Shown here piece by piece: positions 7,373 to 15,113 of a DNA stretch of 15,153 bases. The position numbers and the translations under genes were made by a program. Within the stretch, counting starts at the first letter, position 1. Each line of letters begins with the position of its first letter. Below the pieces are notes generated by a model that ran no database searches, was not told the origin of the DNA, and was given only the letters and a program-made list of their open reading frames with translations. Source of the DNA: Eubacteriaceae bacterium UBA4266 (GTDB taxonomy: Bacteria > Bacillota > Clostridia > Eubacteriales > Eubacteriaceae); the NCBI GenBank assembly GCA_002396065.1, contig DGWE01000012.1, forward strand, positions 1 through 15,153. Reading direction: 5' to 3'.

Positions 7373-7378
7373 ATTATA
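7373..7378 (-). promoter_or_regulatory. Possible -10 box of the upp operon
   Basis: TATAAT lies in the ymdB-upp gap on the minus strand, 45 bp before the upp start. The position 17 bp upstream reads TGAAAA, a poor -35 that falls inside the last ymdB codons, and there is no TG extension. No terminator with a T run is seen after ymdB. Read-through from ymdB could therefore be the main source of transcripts. Confidence 0.4.
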
Positions 7379-7391
7379 AACCCAGAGGGCT

Positions 7392-8180
7392 TTAGTTTTC
7401 ATCGAAAATTTCGTAAACCCGCTCGATGTGCCGAGCACGTCCCGTTTTCTCATCGACGTCGATCAGCACGCCGTTGAGCTGCCAGGGCATCTGGCGTTCA
7501 ATTTCGTAGCGCACTGGCATCTTCGTCGTCAGCTGTTCGATGATGATTTCGGCCTTAACACCGAGAATGCCGTTGAGGGGCCCAGTCATACCCAGGTCGG
7601 TGATGAAGGCGGTTCCCTTCGGCAACACCCGGGCATCCGCGGTCTGGACGTGGGTGTGGGTGCCGACCACAGCCGTGGCCTTGCCGTCGAGGTAAAAGCC
7701 CATCGCGATTTTTTCGCTCGTCGTCTCAGCGTGGAAATCGACGAGCAGGACGTCGCTGTTCGCCACAAGCTCCGGCACCACCCGTTCCGCCGCCGTAAAG
7801 GGCGAATCCAGGTTGTCCATAAAGGACTGCCCGGACATGTTCAGCACAGCAATGCGCACGCCGTCGTGTTCGTAAATGTGCGATCCCTGCCCCGGCGTCT
7901 TCGGCGGGTAATTAATCGGCCGAACGATGCGGTCGTACCGGTCGATATAGTCACGGGTCTCCCGCTGCTTCCAAACGTGGTTGCCCATGGTCAGCACGTC
8001 AATCGGCGCGGCGAGCAGCTGTTTCGCGTTTTTTTCCGTCAGGCCGTTGCCGCCCGAGGCGTTTTCACCGTTGGCGACGACGAAATCGGCGCCTAGCTTT
8101 TTTCTAATTGAAGGCAGATATTCCCGGACAATCTGGCGTCCTGGCCGTCCGACAATATCGCCGAGCATTAATATTTTCAT
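7392..8180 (-). CDS. ymdB: YmdB/TIGR00282 family metallophosphoesterase
   Basis: A calcineurin-like phosphoesterase of 262 residues, the usual length. Predicted metal ligands are all visible: D8 in LGDIVGRPG, E39 in NGEN, N67 and H68 in GNHVW, H150 in DFHAE, and H175 and H177 in GTHTHVQTAD. The Bacillus subtilis homologue hydrolyses 2',3'- and 3',5'-cyclic nucleotides and affects biofilm and motility choice. The gene follows rny, as it does widely in Firmicutes, consistent with a role coupled to RNA turnover. The start at 8180 has GAGGT about 8 nt upstream. A strong terminator hairpin lies between rny and this gene, so its expression would depend on read-through or on a promoter within rny. 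Confidence 0.94.
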   Translation of the reverse strand: MKILMLGDIVGRPGRQIVREYLPSIRKKLGADFVVANGENASGGNGLTEKNAKQLLAAPIDVLTMGNHVWKQRETRDYIDRYDRIVRPINYPPKTPGQGSHIYEHDGVRIAVLNMSGQSFMDNLDSPFTAAERVVPELVANSDVLLVDFHAETTSEKIAMGFYLDGKATAVVGTHTHVQTADARVLPKGTAFITDLGMTGPLNGILGVKAEIIIEQLTTKMPVRYEIERQMPWQLNGVLIDVDEKTGRARHIERVYEIFDEN

Positions 8181-8211
8181 GTCATTGACCTCAATGTCTT
8201 CTAAAATTCAT

Positions 8212-8240
8212 AAAAAAAGGAAGGTGAGTAACCTTCCTTT
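8212..8240 (-). terminator. Terminator between rny and ymdB
   Basis: On the minus strand AAAGGAAGGT and ACCTTCCTTT form a perfect 10-bp stem with a 5-nt loop, running into seven T residues. It lies 5 bp past the rny stop and 32 bp before the ymdB start. It would cut most transcripts after rny and lower ymdB relative to rny. Confidence 0.9.
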
Positions 8241-8245
8241 ACTGA

Positions 8246-9775
8246 TTATTTTGCGTAATCAACAGCCCTGGTTTCTCGGATCAAATTGACTTTAACGTTT
8301 CCGGGATATTCCATTTCCGTTTCGATTTTCTTGGCAATGTCTCTAGCGAGCAGCGGCAGGCCCTTGTCGTCGACATCTTCCGGCGCGACCATCACGCGGA
8401 CCTCACGGCCAGCCTGAATCGCGTAGGATTTTTCGACACCGTCGAAGGAGTTGGCGATCTTTTCCAGATCTTCGAGGCGCTGGACGTAGGAACCGAGGGT
8501 TTCTCGTCTTGCGCCGGGACGGGCCGCAGAAATCGCGTCAGCCGCCTGGATCAGCACTGCTTCGATGGTCTGCGGTTCGACGTCATTGTGGTGGGCTTCA
8601 ACCGCGTGAATCACGGCCTTGTTTTCTTTGTGCTTCTTCAGCACGTTCACGCCGATTTCGACGTGGTTGCCTTCCACTTCATGGTCGATGGCCTTGCCGA
8701 TGTCGTGGAGCAGCCCCGCGCGCTTCGCGATTTTCACGTTGGCGCCGAGTTCAGCTGCCATCATGCCGGCCAGGTAAGAGACCTCAATGGAGTGCTTGAG
8801 CACGTTCTGCCCGTAGCTCGTGCGGTATTTCAGCCGGCCGAGGAGCTTGATGATTTCAGGGTGCACGTTGTGAATGCCCGTGTCAAAGCAGGCCTGTTCA
8901 CCCGTTTCTTTAATTTCGTTGTCCAGTTCCTTGCGGCACTTGTTGACGACTTCTTCAATGCGTGCCGGGTGGATGCGCCCGTCGACGATCAGCCGTTCCA
9001 GCGCCATCCGCGCGACTTCGCGGCGGACCGGATCAAACCCAGAGAGGACGACCGCTTCCGGCGTGTCATCGATGATCAGATCAATCCCCGTCATCTTTTC
9101 GAGGGCGCGGATATTCCGGCCTTCGCGGCCGATGATGCGCCCCTTCATTTCGTCGTTTGGCAGGTTGACGACCGAAATCGTCGATTCCGCGACGTGGTCA
9201 GCAGCGTAGCGCTGAATGGACTGCGCCACGATTTCGCTGGCGCGTTTGTCGGCGTTTTCCTTCGCCTCGTCCTCAATTTTCTTGTAGAGCACCGCGGCGT
9301 CGGCCCGGGCTTCCCGACCCACTTCGTCCATCAGGGTTTCCTTGGCTTCTTCCTTGGTCATCCCCGAAACTTTTTCGAGCTCGGCGATCTTTTCGTCCAT
9401 CATGCCCGCCAGCTTCTTTTGCTTCTGGTCGAGTTCCCGGCTGCGGCGGTCCAGTTTTTCCCGCGTTTTGTCGAGGTTGGACGTTTTGCGGTCGAGATTT
9501 TCTTCTTTGTTCATCAGGCGCGTTTCCATTTTCTGGAGCTCGCTCCGACGATCTCGGTTTTCTTTTTCGATCGCGTCTTTAATCGACATCGCTTCTTCTT
9601 TTGCGTTGAAGAGCATTTCTTTTTTCTGATGTTCAGCGTCTTTTTTCGCGTCGTCGATAATCGCAGCAGCACGGTCCTTGGCGGCCCCGATCTGACGGTC
9701 TGACACTGTTTTGTTTATCAGATATCCGGCAAAAAATGCAACGATGATGCAAATTGCCAGTATAATTGTCAGCAT
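8246..9775 (-). CDS. rny: Ribonuclease Y
   Basis: A membrane-anchored endoribonuclease that starts mRNA decay in many Firmicutes. Domains of the 509-residue product in order: N-terminal transmembrane helix (about 1-20), long charged coiled coil (about 30-180), KH RNA-binding domain with [12 protein letters not shown] at 212-223, and HD phosphohydrolase domain with LLHDIGKA at 355-362 (H357, D358) and the metal-site [13 protein letters not shown] from 411. The frame extends to GTG at 9784, but that GTG is part of the AGGAGGTG ribosome binding site. The ATG at 9775, 8 nt past AGGAGG, is the sensible start. Length and domain order match the family. Its own promoter lies 60-90 bp upstream, and ymdB follows beyond a terminator. 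Confidence 0.97.
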   Translation of the reverse strand: MLTIILAICIIVAFFAGYLINKTVSDRQIGAAKDRAAAIIDDAKKDAEHQKKEMLFNAKEEAMSIKDAIEKENRDRRSELQKMETRLMNKEENLDRKTSNLDKTREKLDRRSRELDQKQKKLAGMMDEKIAELEKVSGMTKEEAKETLMDEVGREARADAAVLYKKIEDEAKENADKRASEIVAQSIQRYAADHVAESTISVVNLPNDEMKGRIIGREGRNIRALEKMTGIDLIIDDTPEAVVLSGFDPVRREVARMALERLIVDGRIHPARIEEVVNKCRKELDNEIKETGEQACFDTGIHNVHPEIIKLLGRLKYRTSYGQNVLKHSIEVSYLAGMMAAELGANVKIAKRAGLLHDIGKAIDHEVEGNHVEIGVNVLKKHKENKAVIHAVEAHHNDVEPQTIEAVLIQAADAISAARPGARRETLGSYVQRLEDLEKIANSFDGVEKSYAIQAGREVRVMVAPEDVDDKGLPLLARDIAKKIETEMEYPGNVKVNLIRETRAVDYAK

Positions 9776-9832
9776 CTTTTTCACCTCCTGTTATGAATTT
9801 TTTGTAAAGATTTTTAGACATTTATCTTTTTT

Positions 9833-9861
9833 ATTTTACCCTTAATAGACACGAACGTCAA
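9833..9861 (-). promoter_or_regulatory. Sigma-A promoter of rny
   Basis: On the minus strand TTGACG (9861-9856) and TAAAAT (9838-9833) have a 17-bp spacer. This places the transcript start near 9826 and gives a leader of about 50 nt with the strong AGGAGGTG site. The rest of the gap to 10041 is AT-rich and holds the divergent promoter of the transporter operon. Confidence 0.75.
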
Positions 9862-9965
9862 CAAATTGAGAGCCGATTCTTCATGAGATTTAAACCATTA
9901 CAGATGACCTTAATTTTTATTTTTGTTATTTTTGTTAGGGAACACTTCATTGACGCTTAACCGTA

Positions 9966-9993
9966 TTGTAATTTTCTGTTAATCTGATACAAT
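9966..9993 (+). promoter_or_regulatory. Promoter of the EamA transporter operon
   Basis: TTGTAA (9966-9971) and TACAAT (9988-9993) have a 16-bp spacer, and TG one base before the -10 gives an extended -10 element. It faces the transporter gene at 10042 and lies back to back with the rny promoter. Confidence 0.6.
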
Positions 9994-10003
9994 ATGAAAA
10001 CAG

Positions 10004-10047
10004 ATTTTGAAAAAACATAATTTTGAAAGAAGATGTAAATTTTGAAA
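10004..10047 (+). repeat. Triple ATTTTGAAA repeat in the transporter leader
   Basis: ATTTTGAAA occurs at 10004-10012, 10020-10028 and 10039-10047. The last copy contains the TTG start codon of the transporter gene. The sequence is AT-rich, so chance is possible, but three exact 9-base copies in 44 bp at a leader could serve as a regulator or RNA-binding site. Confidence 0.4.
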
Positions 10048-10926
10048 ACACTATTTGCAAAATACCGCCACAACGATCATGCTCTGGGCATCTTTTTCAT
10101 CGTTTGTTCTGCTTTCTGTTTTTCGCTGATGAGCCTGTTCATCAAACAGGCCGGCCATCTTCCGACCTTCGAGAAGGCGCTGTTTAGAAATCTCGTCGCC
10201 CTCATCGTCGCGACGATCATGCTGGCCAGAACCGAGGAAGGCTTTCGGGTGAAAAAAGGCAGCGGTTTCGGCCTGCTCATGCGCGCGCTCTGCGGCACGC
10301 TTGGGCTGCTCTGCAATTTCTACGCCATCGACCGTCTCGGTCTGGCGGACGCCAACATCCTGAACAAAATGGCGCCTTTTTTCGCGATGATCGTCTCGGC
10401 CTTCATCATCGGGGAAAAGCCCAACCACATCGAAGTGCTCTGTGTCATCCTCGCCTTCGTCGGCGCCGTCTTCGTCATCAAGCCCTCCGCCGGCTTTGCG
10501 GCGAGCTTCCCAGCCTTCATGGGCCTGCTCGGCGGTCTCGGCGCCGGCACCGCTTACGCCTTTGTGCGCAAGCTCGGCCTTCAGGGGGAACGTGGCCCGG
10601 TGATCGTCTTCGCCTTCTCGCTGTTTTCAGTGCTGCTCTGTCTGCCCTTCACGATTCTCCATTTCAAACCGATGACGGCTCGGCAGTTTCTCTGCCTGAT
10701 CGTCGGCGGAACGGCAGCAGCCGGCGGCCAGCTCACGGTCACCGCAGCTTACACCCACGCACCGGCGATGGAAATTTCTGTCTTTGACTACACCCAGGTG
10801 CTGTTCGCGACGATGTGGGGGCTGTTCTTCTTTGGCGAAATCCCCGACGTCTGGAGCTTCGTCGGCTACGCCTTCATCATCGGCACGGCGCTGTTCAAAT
10901 GGTATTACAACCTGCATTTAAAATAG
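10042..10926 (+). CDS. EamA/DMT family inner-membrane transporter
   Basis: The 294-residue protein is hydrophobic throughout, with about ten predicted membrane helices arranged as two EamA repeats, roughly 17-130 and 150-290. This is the layout of the drug/metabolite transporter superfamily. The segment LIKQAGHLPTFEKALFRNLVA near helix 2 and FDYTQVLFATMWGLFFFGE in the second half are typical of the S-adenosylmethionine/amino-acid-exporter-like branch. The substrate cannot be read from sequence. The start is TTG at 10042, since the nearest upstream ATG is followed at once by a stop; GAAAGAAG upstream may act as a weak ribosome binding site. The next gene begins 10 bp after its stop, so they form an operon. 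Confidence 0.88.
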   Translation: MKTLFAKYRHNDHALGIFFIVCSAFCFSLMSLFIKQAGHLPTFEKALFRNLVALIVATIMLARTEEGFRVKKGSGFGLLMRALCGTLGLLCNFYAIDRLGLADANILNKMAPFFAMIVSAFIIGEKPNHIEVLCVILAFVGAVFVIKPSAGFAASFPAFMGLLGGLGAGTAYAFVRKLGLQGERGPVIVFAFSLFSVLLCLPFTILHFKPMTARQFLCLIVGGTAAAGGQLTVTAAYTHAPAMEISVFDYTQVLFATMWGLFFFGEIPDVWSFVGYAFIIGTALFKWYYNLHLK

Positions 10927-10936
10927 GCTTAACGTC

Positions 10937-11569
10937 ATGAACCAACTGATCGCCTTTTATCACCTGACCGCCGCCTCCGGGCCGTGGTGGAAGGCGGCGC
11001 TGATCAACACGCTGCTGGTGCCGCTCTTTATCGCGGTGCTCGGGCTCGGGATCCGGCTCATCTGCCAGACGTTGATCTGGCTCTTGAGCCTGATCGTCCG
11101 ACCCACCGCCGCGTTGATTTTTGCCAATTACCTGACTTATCCCGGCGTCGTCCACCACGAATTGGCCCACGCGCTTTTGGCATGGCTGCTCGGCGCTAAG
11201 GTCCAGCGCATCACGCTGAAGCCCACGCCGGGCGCCCTCGGTTCCGTCAATTTCCTGCCCCGGGGCGGACGCGTCCGCCAGTCTCTGCAGCTGACGCTGT
11301 CTTCCATCGCGCCGGTGCTCCTCGGCATCGTCACCCTCTACTTGATCGGACGCTACCTCTGGCCGGTCTGCACCATGATCGGGCTCCGCGTCCTTGTCGG
11401 CTACCTGGCCCTCAGCATTTTCCTGCACATGGATTTAAGCGGACAGGACATCCGAGTGGCGCTCAACGGCCTGCCTGTGTGCTTAATGATTTTGTTTATT
11501 ATTTTTTCCTTTTGGCGCGTCGATTTAATTGACGGCCTGCACTTCGTATTGATTCACGCCTGGCAGTAA
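10937..11569 (+). CDS. Small membrane protein with HExxH motif, M50-like metallopeptidase
   Basis: A 210-residue membrane protein with about five hydrophobic segments (20-64, 75-86, 120-145, 148-165, 178-193). HHELAH at 73-78 fits the zinc-metalloprotease HExxH motif next to a membrane segment, as in the M50 (site-2 protease-like) clan. A second conserved-looking stretch, HMDLSGQD at 164-171, could supply the third ligand as Asp; this part is inference. The family's usual NPxxxxDG signature is not seen, so it belongs to a divergent branch and the substrate is unknown. It starts 10 bp after the transporter gene with no strong ribosome binding site, implying coupling. Its last codons form part of the operon terminator. 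Confidence 0.7.
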   Translation: MNQLIAFYHLTAASGPWWKAALINTLLVPLFIAVLGLGIRLICQTLIWLLSLIVRPTAALIFANYLTYPGVVHHELAHALLAWLLGAKVQRITLKPTPGALGSVNFLPRGGRVRQSLQLTLSSIAPVLLGIVTLYLIGRYLWPVCTMIGLRVLVGYLALSIFLHMDLSGQDIRVALNGLPVCLMILFIIFSFWRVDLIDGLHFVLIHAWQ

Positions 11570-11585
11570 TGCCCGGCGTTTTTTT
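11557..11585 (+). terminator. Terminator overlapping the end of the M50-like gene
   Basis: CGCCTGGCA and TGCCCGGCG form a 9-bp stem with one mismatch around GTAA, followed by seven T residues. The TAA stop of the gene lies in the hairpin loop. It separates the operon from the convergent AMMECR1-type gene 18 bp further on; the opposite strand has no T run. Confidence 0.85.
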
Positions 11586-11602
11586 GTACGCAATGATTTA
11601 CT

Positions 11603-12994
11603 TTACGCGTCCAGCGCGTGGGTCTCGACGGTAAATTTGCGGACGAACAATTTGTCGCCGCCGAACTCCCGTTCGTCGTCGGGCTCATCCGCCGGGATGC
11701 CAGCCCGTTCCTTGGCCTTGGCCACGGCCTGTTCCGCCGATGCAAAGCTCCCGTCTGGCATGACAAAGCTGGCCCTGAGTCCCTTTTCGACTACGACGCC
11801 TTCTTTTTTCGGATCGATTTCAGAGAGCGCCCACACGTCCTCGACGTCCATCACGATGTCGACTTTCGCCGTGATCTGATTGAGCTCTTCCGTTTCGATC
11901 TGCAGAAACCGCGGATCTTCGGACGCCGCCGCGATCGCCGTTTTCACAATTTCCCGGGAAATATCCGGCGCCGTCGGCCGAAAGCCACCGGCCCAGCCCC
12001 GAACCTCACCGCTCTTAAAAAGCGTGACAAAGACGCCTGACGCCTCGACCGAATCGGTCATCCGCGCCACATCGTCGGGATAATCTGCTTTGTACTTTTC
12101 GAGGAAAAGTTCCGAATCGAGCTGAGTGTTTTCCCGAACCCATTTTTCAACAGCGGCCATCGCGAGCCCGACGTAGGGATCCGCGCCGCTGAGCACCTTT
12201 CGATGCGCCGCCGTGCGTTTCCGTTCGATCTGCGCGAGCAGACTTTCGTAGGTCGGGTCGTCCCGATCCAAATCGTAATCGAGGCGGCCGACACCGGTTA
12301 GACCTCCTTTTCCAAAATCGTGCCACTTCGTGTAAATGCCGTCGGTCGCGCCGACGGCCATGATATCCGCAGCCAGATCACCGCTTTCCGCCGGCTTTTC
12401 CAATAGTGCCATCAGATCGGCGGTGTCCTGTCCTTCGAGCGCCTCTAAAAATCCGCCGGCCTGCCGCTGGTCAGCCGCCACAGCGATCATCACATCCCGA
12501 TCGCCCGACTCGATGGCCTGGCGCAGAATCCGCCCAGCTCGGTACAGCGTTGTGTGATCGACGCCGCCGACGTTGACCACCACGCTCTCGTGATCGGGAT
12601 AGACCCGGTCAATTGCCGTCACCGCCGCGTTGAGAGGCTGGGGAATCACCGGCGTGATGGCGTAGCGTTCGGCTTCGGTGTCGTTGATGAACACCGCATC
12701 GACGCCTGACTCGTTGAGCCGGTCGTGAAAATCGTTCATCAGATAGAGGTCGCCCGTCATCTGAAGCCAGCGGTCGCCGCACTTGCCCATCAGCCCCGGC
12801 TGGTAGAGCACCGCCAGCGCGTCAGTAAAGCTCGGTTCGCCCTGGCTGAGATAGACGATCGTCTTCGGCGCCGTCTTGGCGACACTCAGCGCCAAATCGC
12901 GGACGGCCCGATCCCATTCTGGATGGGTGTCTGCCAATTCTGCGATGTCCGAATTTTTAAATCGTGGAAAAAATGCAATGCCTTTTAAATACAT
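11603..12994 (-). CDS. Degenerate AmmeMemoRadiSam system A-like protein (dioxygenase-like + AMMECR1 domains)
   Basis: The 463-residue protein has the size and layout of the clostridial fusion named AmmeMemoRadiSam system protein A. The N-terminal region (about 1-245) resembles a class III extradiol dioxygenase/Memo fold, and an AMMECR1 domain follows (about 270-463; DPYVGLA, EASGVFVTLFKSGEVRG, DPRF, LDPKKxGV-like IDPKKEGV, KFTVETH near the end). The normally invariant LRGCIGT segment reads VRGWAGGF at 331-338, and the His residues expected near the start of the dioxygenase domain (PHP and SPHG) read FPRF (9-12) and LSQG (49-52). Metal-dependent activity is therefore doubtful. The frame opens at TTG 13030, but GGGCGG precedes the ATG at 12994, which is preferred. 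No radical-SAM partner is in the window. Confidence 0.75.
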   Translation of the reverse strand: MYLKGIAFFPRFKNSDIAELADTHPEWDRAVRDLALSVAKTAPKTIVYLSQGEPSFTDALAVLYQPGLMGKCGDRWLQMTGDLYLMNDFHDRLNESGVDAVFINDTEAERYAITPVIPQPLNAAVTAIDRVYPDHESVVVNVGGVDHTTLYRAGRILRQAIESGDRDVMIAVAADQRQAGGFLEALEGQDTADLMALLEKPAESGDLAADIMAVGATDGIYTKWHDFGKGGLTGVGRLDYDLDRDDPTYESLLAQIERKRTAAHRKVLSGADPYVGLAMAAVEKWVRENTQLDSELFLEKYKADYPDDVARMTDSVEASGVFVTLFKSGEVRGWAGGFRPTAPDISREIVKTAIAAASEDPRFLQIETEELNQITAKVDIVMDVEDVWALSEIDPKKEGVVVEKGLRASFVMPDGSFASAEQAVAKAKERAGIPADEPDDEREFGGDKLFVRKFTVETHALDA

Positions 12995-13021
12995 GTTGTT
13001 CCGCCCTTTTCTGATTTTTAT

Positions 13022-13080
13022 ATTTTTCAAAGTATTCTATGGTAGTATATTATAAAAATAATTGCAATATCCAATTTTTG
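13022..13080. promoter_or_regulatory. AT-rich divergent promoter region
   Basis: The gap between the AMMECR1-type gene and the phospholipase-like gene centres on TATATTATA (13046-13054), which gives TATTAT rightward and TATAAT leftward. Neither direction has a good -35 at 16-18 bp, so the exact promoters are uncertain. The rightward gene has AAAGGA 8 nt before its ATG. Confidence 0.35.
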
Positions 13081-13096
13081 AGAAAGGAACCTCAAA

Positions 13097-14113
13097 ATGT
13101 CTGAAAAATTAACCCATTATTACTGCGCGCAGCATCTCGCGCACGAGCTCGACGCCCAATCGCCCCTCGGGATCGCAGTCGATTCCCATCCCGACGCCTT
13201 TTACCTCGGCGCGGAAGGGCCGGATTTCTTCTTTTTCGATCTGCTCCCCTCACCGGGGCATCCTTCCCATATGAAATACGGCAGTCTGATTCACAGCCAC
13301 GACGTCGACGCCTTTTTCCATCAGGGTTTATTTTACACCCTGAAACTTCAGGATCCCTTTGAACGGGACACCTGCCTCGCTTATTTGATGGGCTTCTCGG
13401 TTCATCACGAGCTCGACGGCAAAACCCACCCCTTTATTTATTACCACACCGGCCAGTACCAGCACGACAAGGCCACGCGGGTCTTCGCCTACATCCACAC
13501 CTACTACGAGGTGCTTCTGGATACGGCCTATCTGCAGTACGAACGGGGTGAGCTCGCCACGGACTTTAACTTCAAACGGCTGTTCCGCATTTCCAACGAG
13601 GAAGCCAAAATTATTGGCCGCTTAATGGAAAACATCTTCACCGTTGTGTTCGACAAGCCCCTCGACGTCTTCGATTTCATGCGGGCGGTCAAGGCGGCCC
13701 ACGCCGTCGCCGGCATGACCAGCGACCCGACAAACCGCAAGCGCAATGTGCTGCGCCACATCGAAAAGCTGGCACACCAGGAACTGCTCGTCAGCCGGGA
13801 ATTCTACCCGCCCTACACCAACGAACCCGTCGTCTTAAACATGGATCACCACGCCTGGCAGCATCCGGTCACCGGCGAAACCTCGACGGCGTCCTACACC
13901 GACCTCTTTAACGAAGCGGTCGAACGGTCGAAGGCCGACGCGGATTTCATCGCCGCCGCCCTTGACGATCCCGACACCCTGACGCGGGAAGGCGTCCACG
14001 CCGTCTACGGCAACCGGTCTTACCTGACCGACCTCGATTTAGACCGCGACCAGACGATGACCCATTTCGACATCATCTTCCTCAAACACCCGTCCCTTTT
14101 AAAAGGTTTTTAA
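13097..14113 (+). CDS. Zinc-dependent phospholipase C family protein
   Basis: The 338-residue protein belongs to the Zn-dependent phospholipase C-like domain family, common as a cytosolic protein of unknown substrate in Clostridia. Likely metal-binding and core motifs sit in the N-terminal half: LAHEL at 14-18, GAEGPDFFFFD at 38-48, IHSHDVDAFF at 65-74, and GFSVHHELDGKTHPFIYY at 99-116. No signal peptide is seen at the N-terminus (MSEKLTHYYCAQ), which argues against a secreted alpha-toxin type enzyme. The C-terminal third contains a charged helical region with no motif I recognise. AAAGGA precedes the ATG by 8 nt. It diverges from the AMMECR1-type gene, and an IS3 element ends 56 bp past its stop. 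Confidence 0.85.
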   Translation: MSEKLTHYYCAQHLAHELDAQSPLGIAVDSHPDAFYLGAEGPDFFFFDLLPSPGHPSHMKYGSLIHSHDVDAFFHQGLFYTLKLQDPFERDTCLAYLMGFSVHHELDGKTHPFIYYHTGQYQHDKATRVFAYIHTYYEVLLDTAYLQYERGELATDFNFKRLFRISNEEAKIIGRLMENIFTVVFDKPLDVFDFMRAVKAAHAVAGMTSDPTNRKRNVLRHIEKLAHQELLVSREFYPPYTNEPVVLNMDHHAWQHPVTGETSTASYTDLFNEAVERSKADADFIAAALDDPDTLTREGVHAVYGNRSYLTDLDLDRDQTMTHFDIIFLKHPSLLKGF

Positions 14114-14169
14114 GTGAAGGCCTTGTAAGAAAAAATCACAAAAAGAAAAGCGTCTCATTTGATTTGATA

Positions 14170-14191
14170 TGTACCCAGAATCCTGGACACA
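14170..14191. repeat. Terminal inverted-repeat end of the IS3 element
   Basis: TGTACCCAGAATCCTGGACA begins with TG as IS3 ends do and lies 32 bp outside the transposase stop. It contains its own small palindrome (CCAG-AATC-CTGG). The partner repeat is beyond the window, so the exact length is unknown. Confidence 0.55.
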
Positions 14192-14201
14192 TATTGACGA
14201 A

Positions 14202-15113
14202 CTAGGCGGAACACATGGATGCTATTCTGTATTGTACAGGTGGCATCCATTTTGTTTTTGCCTGAATTCTTTTATTATTGTAGTAATTTATATATGCTTC
14301 GACTGCTTTCGAAAACTGATCAAAAGATGTATATTCCTTTTCACATCCATAATACATCTCATTTTTCATTCTTCCGAAAAAAGTTTCCATTATGCAGTTG
14401 TCGTAGCAATTTCCCTTCCTCGACATTGATTGAATAATCCCATGTTCTTTTAGTCGGCTGTTATAATAAACATGTTGATACTGCCACCCTTGATCCGAAT
14501 GCAATATTAATCCGGGTGTTCTGGGAAACTTCTTAAATGCGCGATCAAGCATTCTTTTGATCTGCTTTAAATCTGGATGCAGAGCAAGGTCGTAGGAGAT
14601 AATTTCATTTGTTGCCATATCAAGTATCGGGGACAAATAACACTTTCCCCAAGAAAAGTTAAACTGAGATACATCTGTTGTCCATTTCTGAAGTGGCTTG
14701 TTTGCAGAAAAGTCTCTATTGATGATGTTGTCCGCAGTCTTTCCGACTTTTCCCTTGTAGGAACAGTACTTCTCTTTAGGACGCTTTCCCAATAAGTTCG
14801 AATGGTGCATGAGCCGCTGAACCCGCTTATGATTCACCTTATATCCTCTTCGGATAAGCTCTTTGTGAACGCGTCTGACGCCATATCTGCTTTTGTTTTC
14901 TATGAAGATGCTTTTGATTGCGTTCATTAACTTGATATTTCTTTTAGCGACAACATCTTCTTTATTGATTTCGAAGTAGTATGTAGACTTAGGCAGAGAC
15001 ATAGCTCTAAGAAGATACTTTAGTGAGTATCCTTTTTCCCGGAGCGCTTTGATGATCGCTGCTTTTTCGCCTTGAGTCGCGCAGCTTCCCTTTCTTCTCT
15101 CAAGGCGATCTCT
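14202..15113 (-). CDS. IS3-family transposase OrfB (DDE integrase domain)
   Basis: The catalytic half of the IS transposase. From the frameshift site it spans 303 codons including 37 upstream of the internal ATG at 15002. Those 37 encode the standard entry region (EKAAIIKALREKGYSLKYLL, then SLPKSTYY). The DDE triad is visible: D in WTTDVSQF, D in LILHSDQGWQY, and E in CIMETFFGRMKNEM, followed by YINYYNNKRIQ. An HTH_21-like region (SRYGVRRVHKELIRRGYKVNHKRV) lies before the core. The frame upstream closes at TGA just before the A run, so OrfB has no good start of its own and should be made as an OrfAB fusion by -1 frameshifting at 15113-15119. The gene looks intact; activity depends on the part outside the window. 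Confidence 0.93.
   Translation of the reverse strand, partial: RDRLERRKGSCATQGEKAAIIKALREKGYSLKYLLRAMSLPKSTYYFEINKEDVVAKRNIKLMNAIKSIFIENKSRYGVRRVHKELIRRGYKVNHKRVQRLMHHSNLLGKRPKEKYCSYKGKVGKTADNIINRDFSANKPLQKWTTDVSQFNFSWGKCYLSPILDMATNEIISYDLALHPDLKQIKRMLDRAFKKFPRTPGLILHSDQGWQYQHVYYNSRLKEHGIIQSMSRKGNCYDNCIMETFFGRMKNEMYYGCEKEYTSFDQFSKAVEAYINYYNNKRIQAKTKWMPPVQYRIASMCSA
14215..14260 (+). terminator. Rightward terminator-like hairpin inside the transposase 3' end
   Basis: ATGGATGC (14215-14222) pairs with GCATCCAT (14243-14250), and CTGTA pairs with TACAG (14227-14231 with 14235-14239) inside it. T-rich sequence (TTTTGTTTTTG) follows. It faces transcription coming from the phospholipase-like gene into the element and would stop antisense read-through over the transposase gene. 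Confidence 0.55.

Noticed and set aside
7379..7396. Hairpin TAAA-G-CCC/GGGTTTA after ymdB as a terminator
   Set aside because: Short, with a bulge, and not followed by a T run on the minus strand; it overlaps the possible -10 of upp.
8588..9703. Long rightward open frame of about 370 codons
   Set aside because: It is exactly antisense to the ribonuclease Y gene, has no ribosome binding site, and its Phe/Val/Arg-rich translation mirrors the coiled-coil codons of rny.
9912..9937. TTTTTATTTTTGTTATTTTTGTTAG as a tandem repeat or regulatory element
   Set aside because: Low-complexity AT-rich spacer typical of a divergent intergenic gap; nothing else supports a function.
14095..14111. CCTTTTAAAAGG followed by five T residues as a terminator of the phospholipase-like gene
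   Set aside because: Only a 4-bp stem is possible once a loop is allowed, too weak to call.
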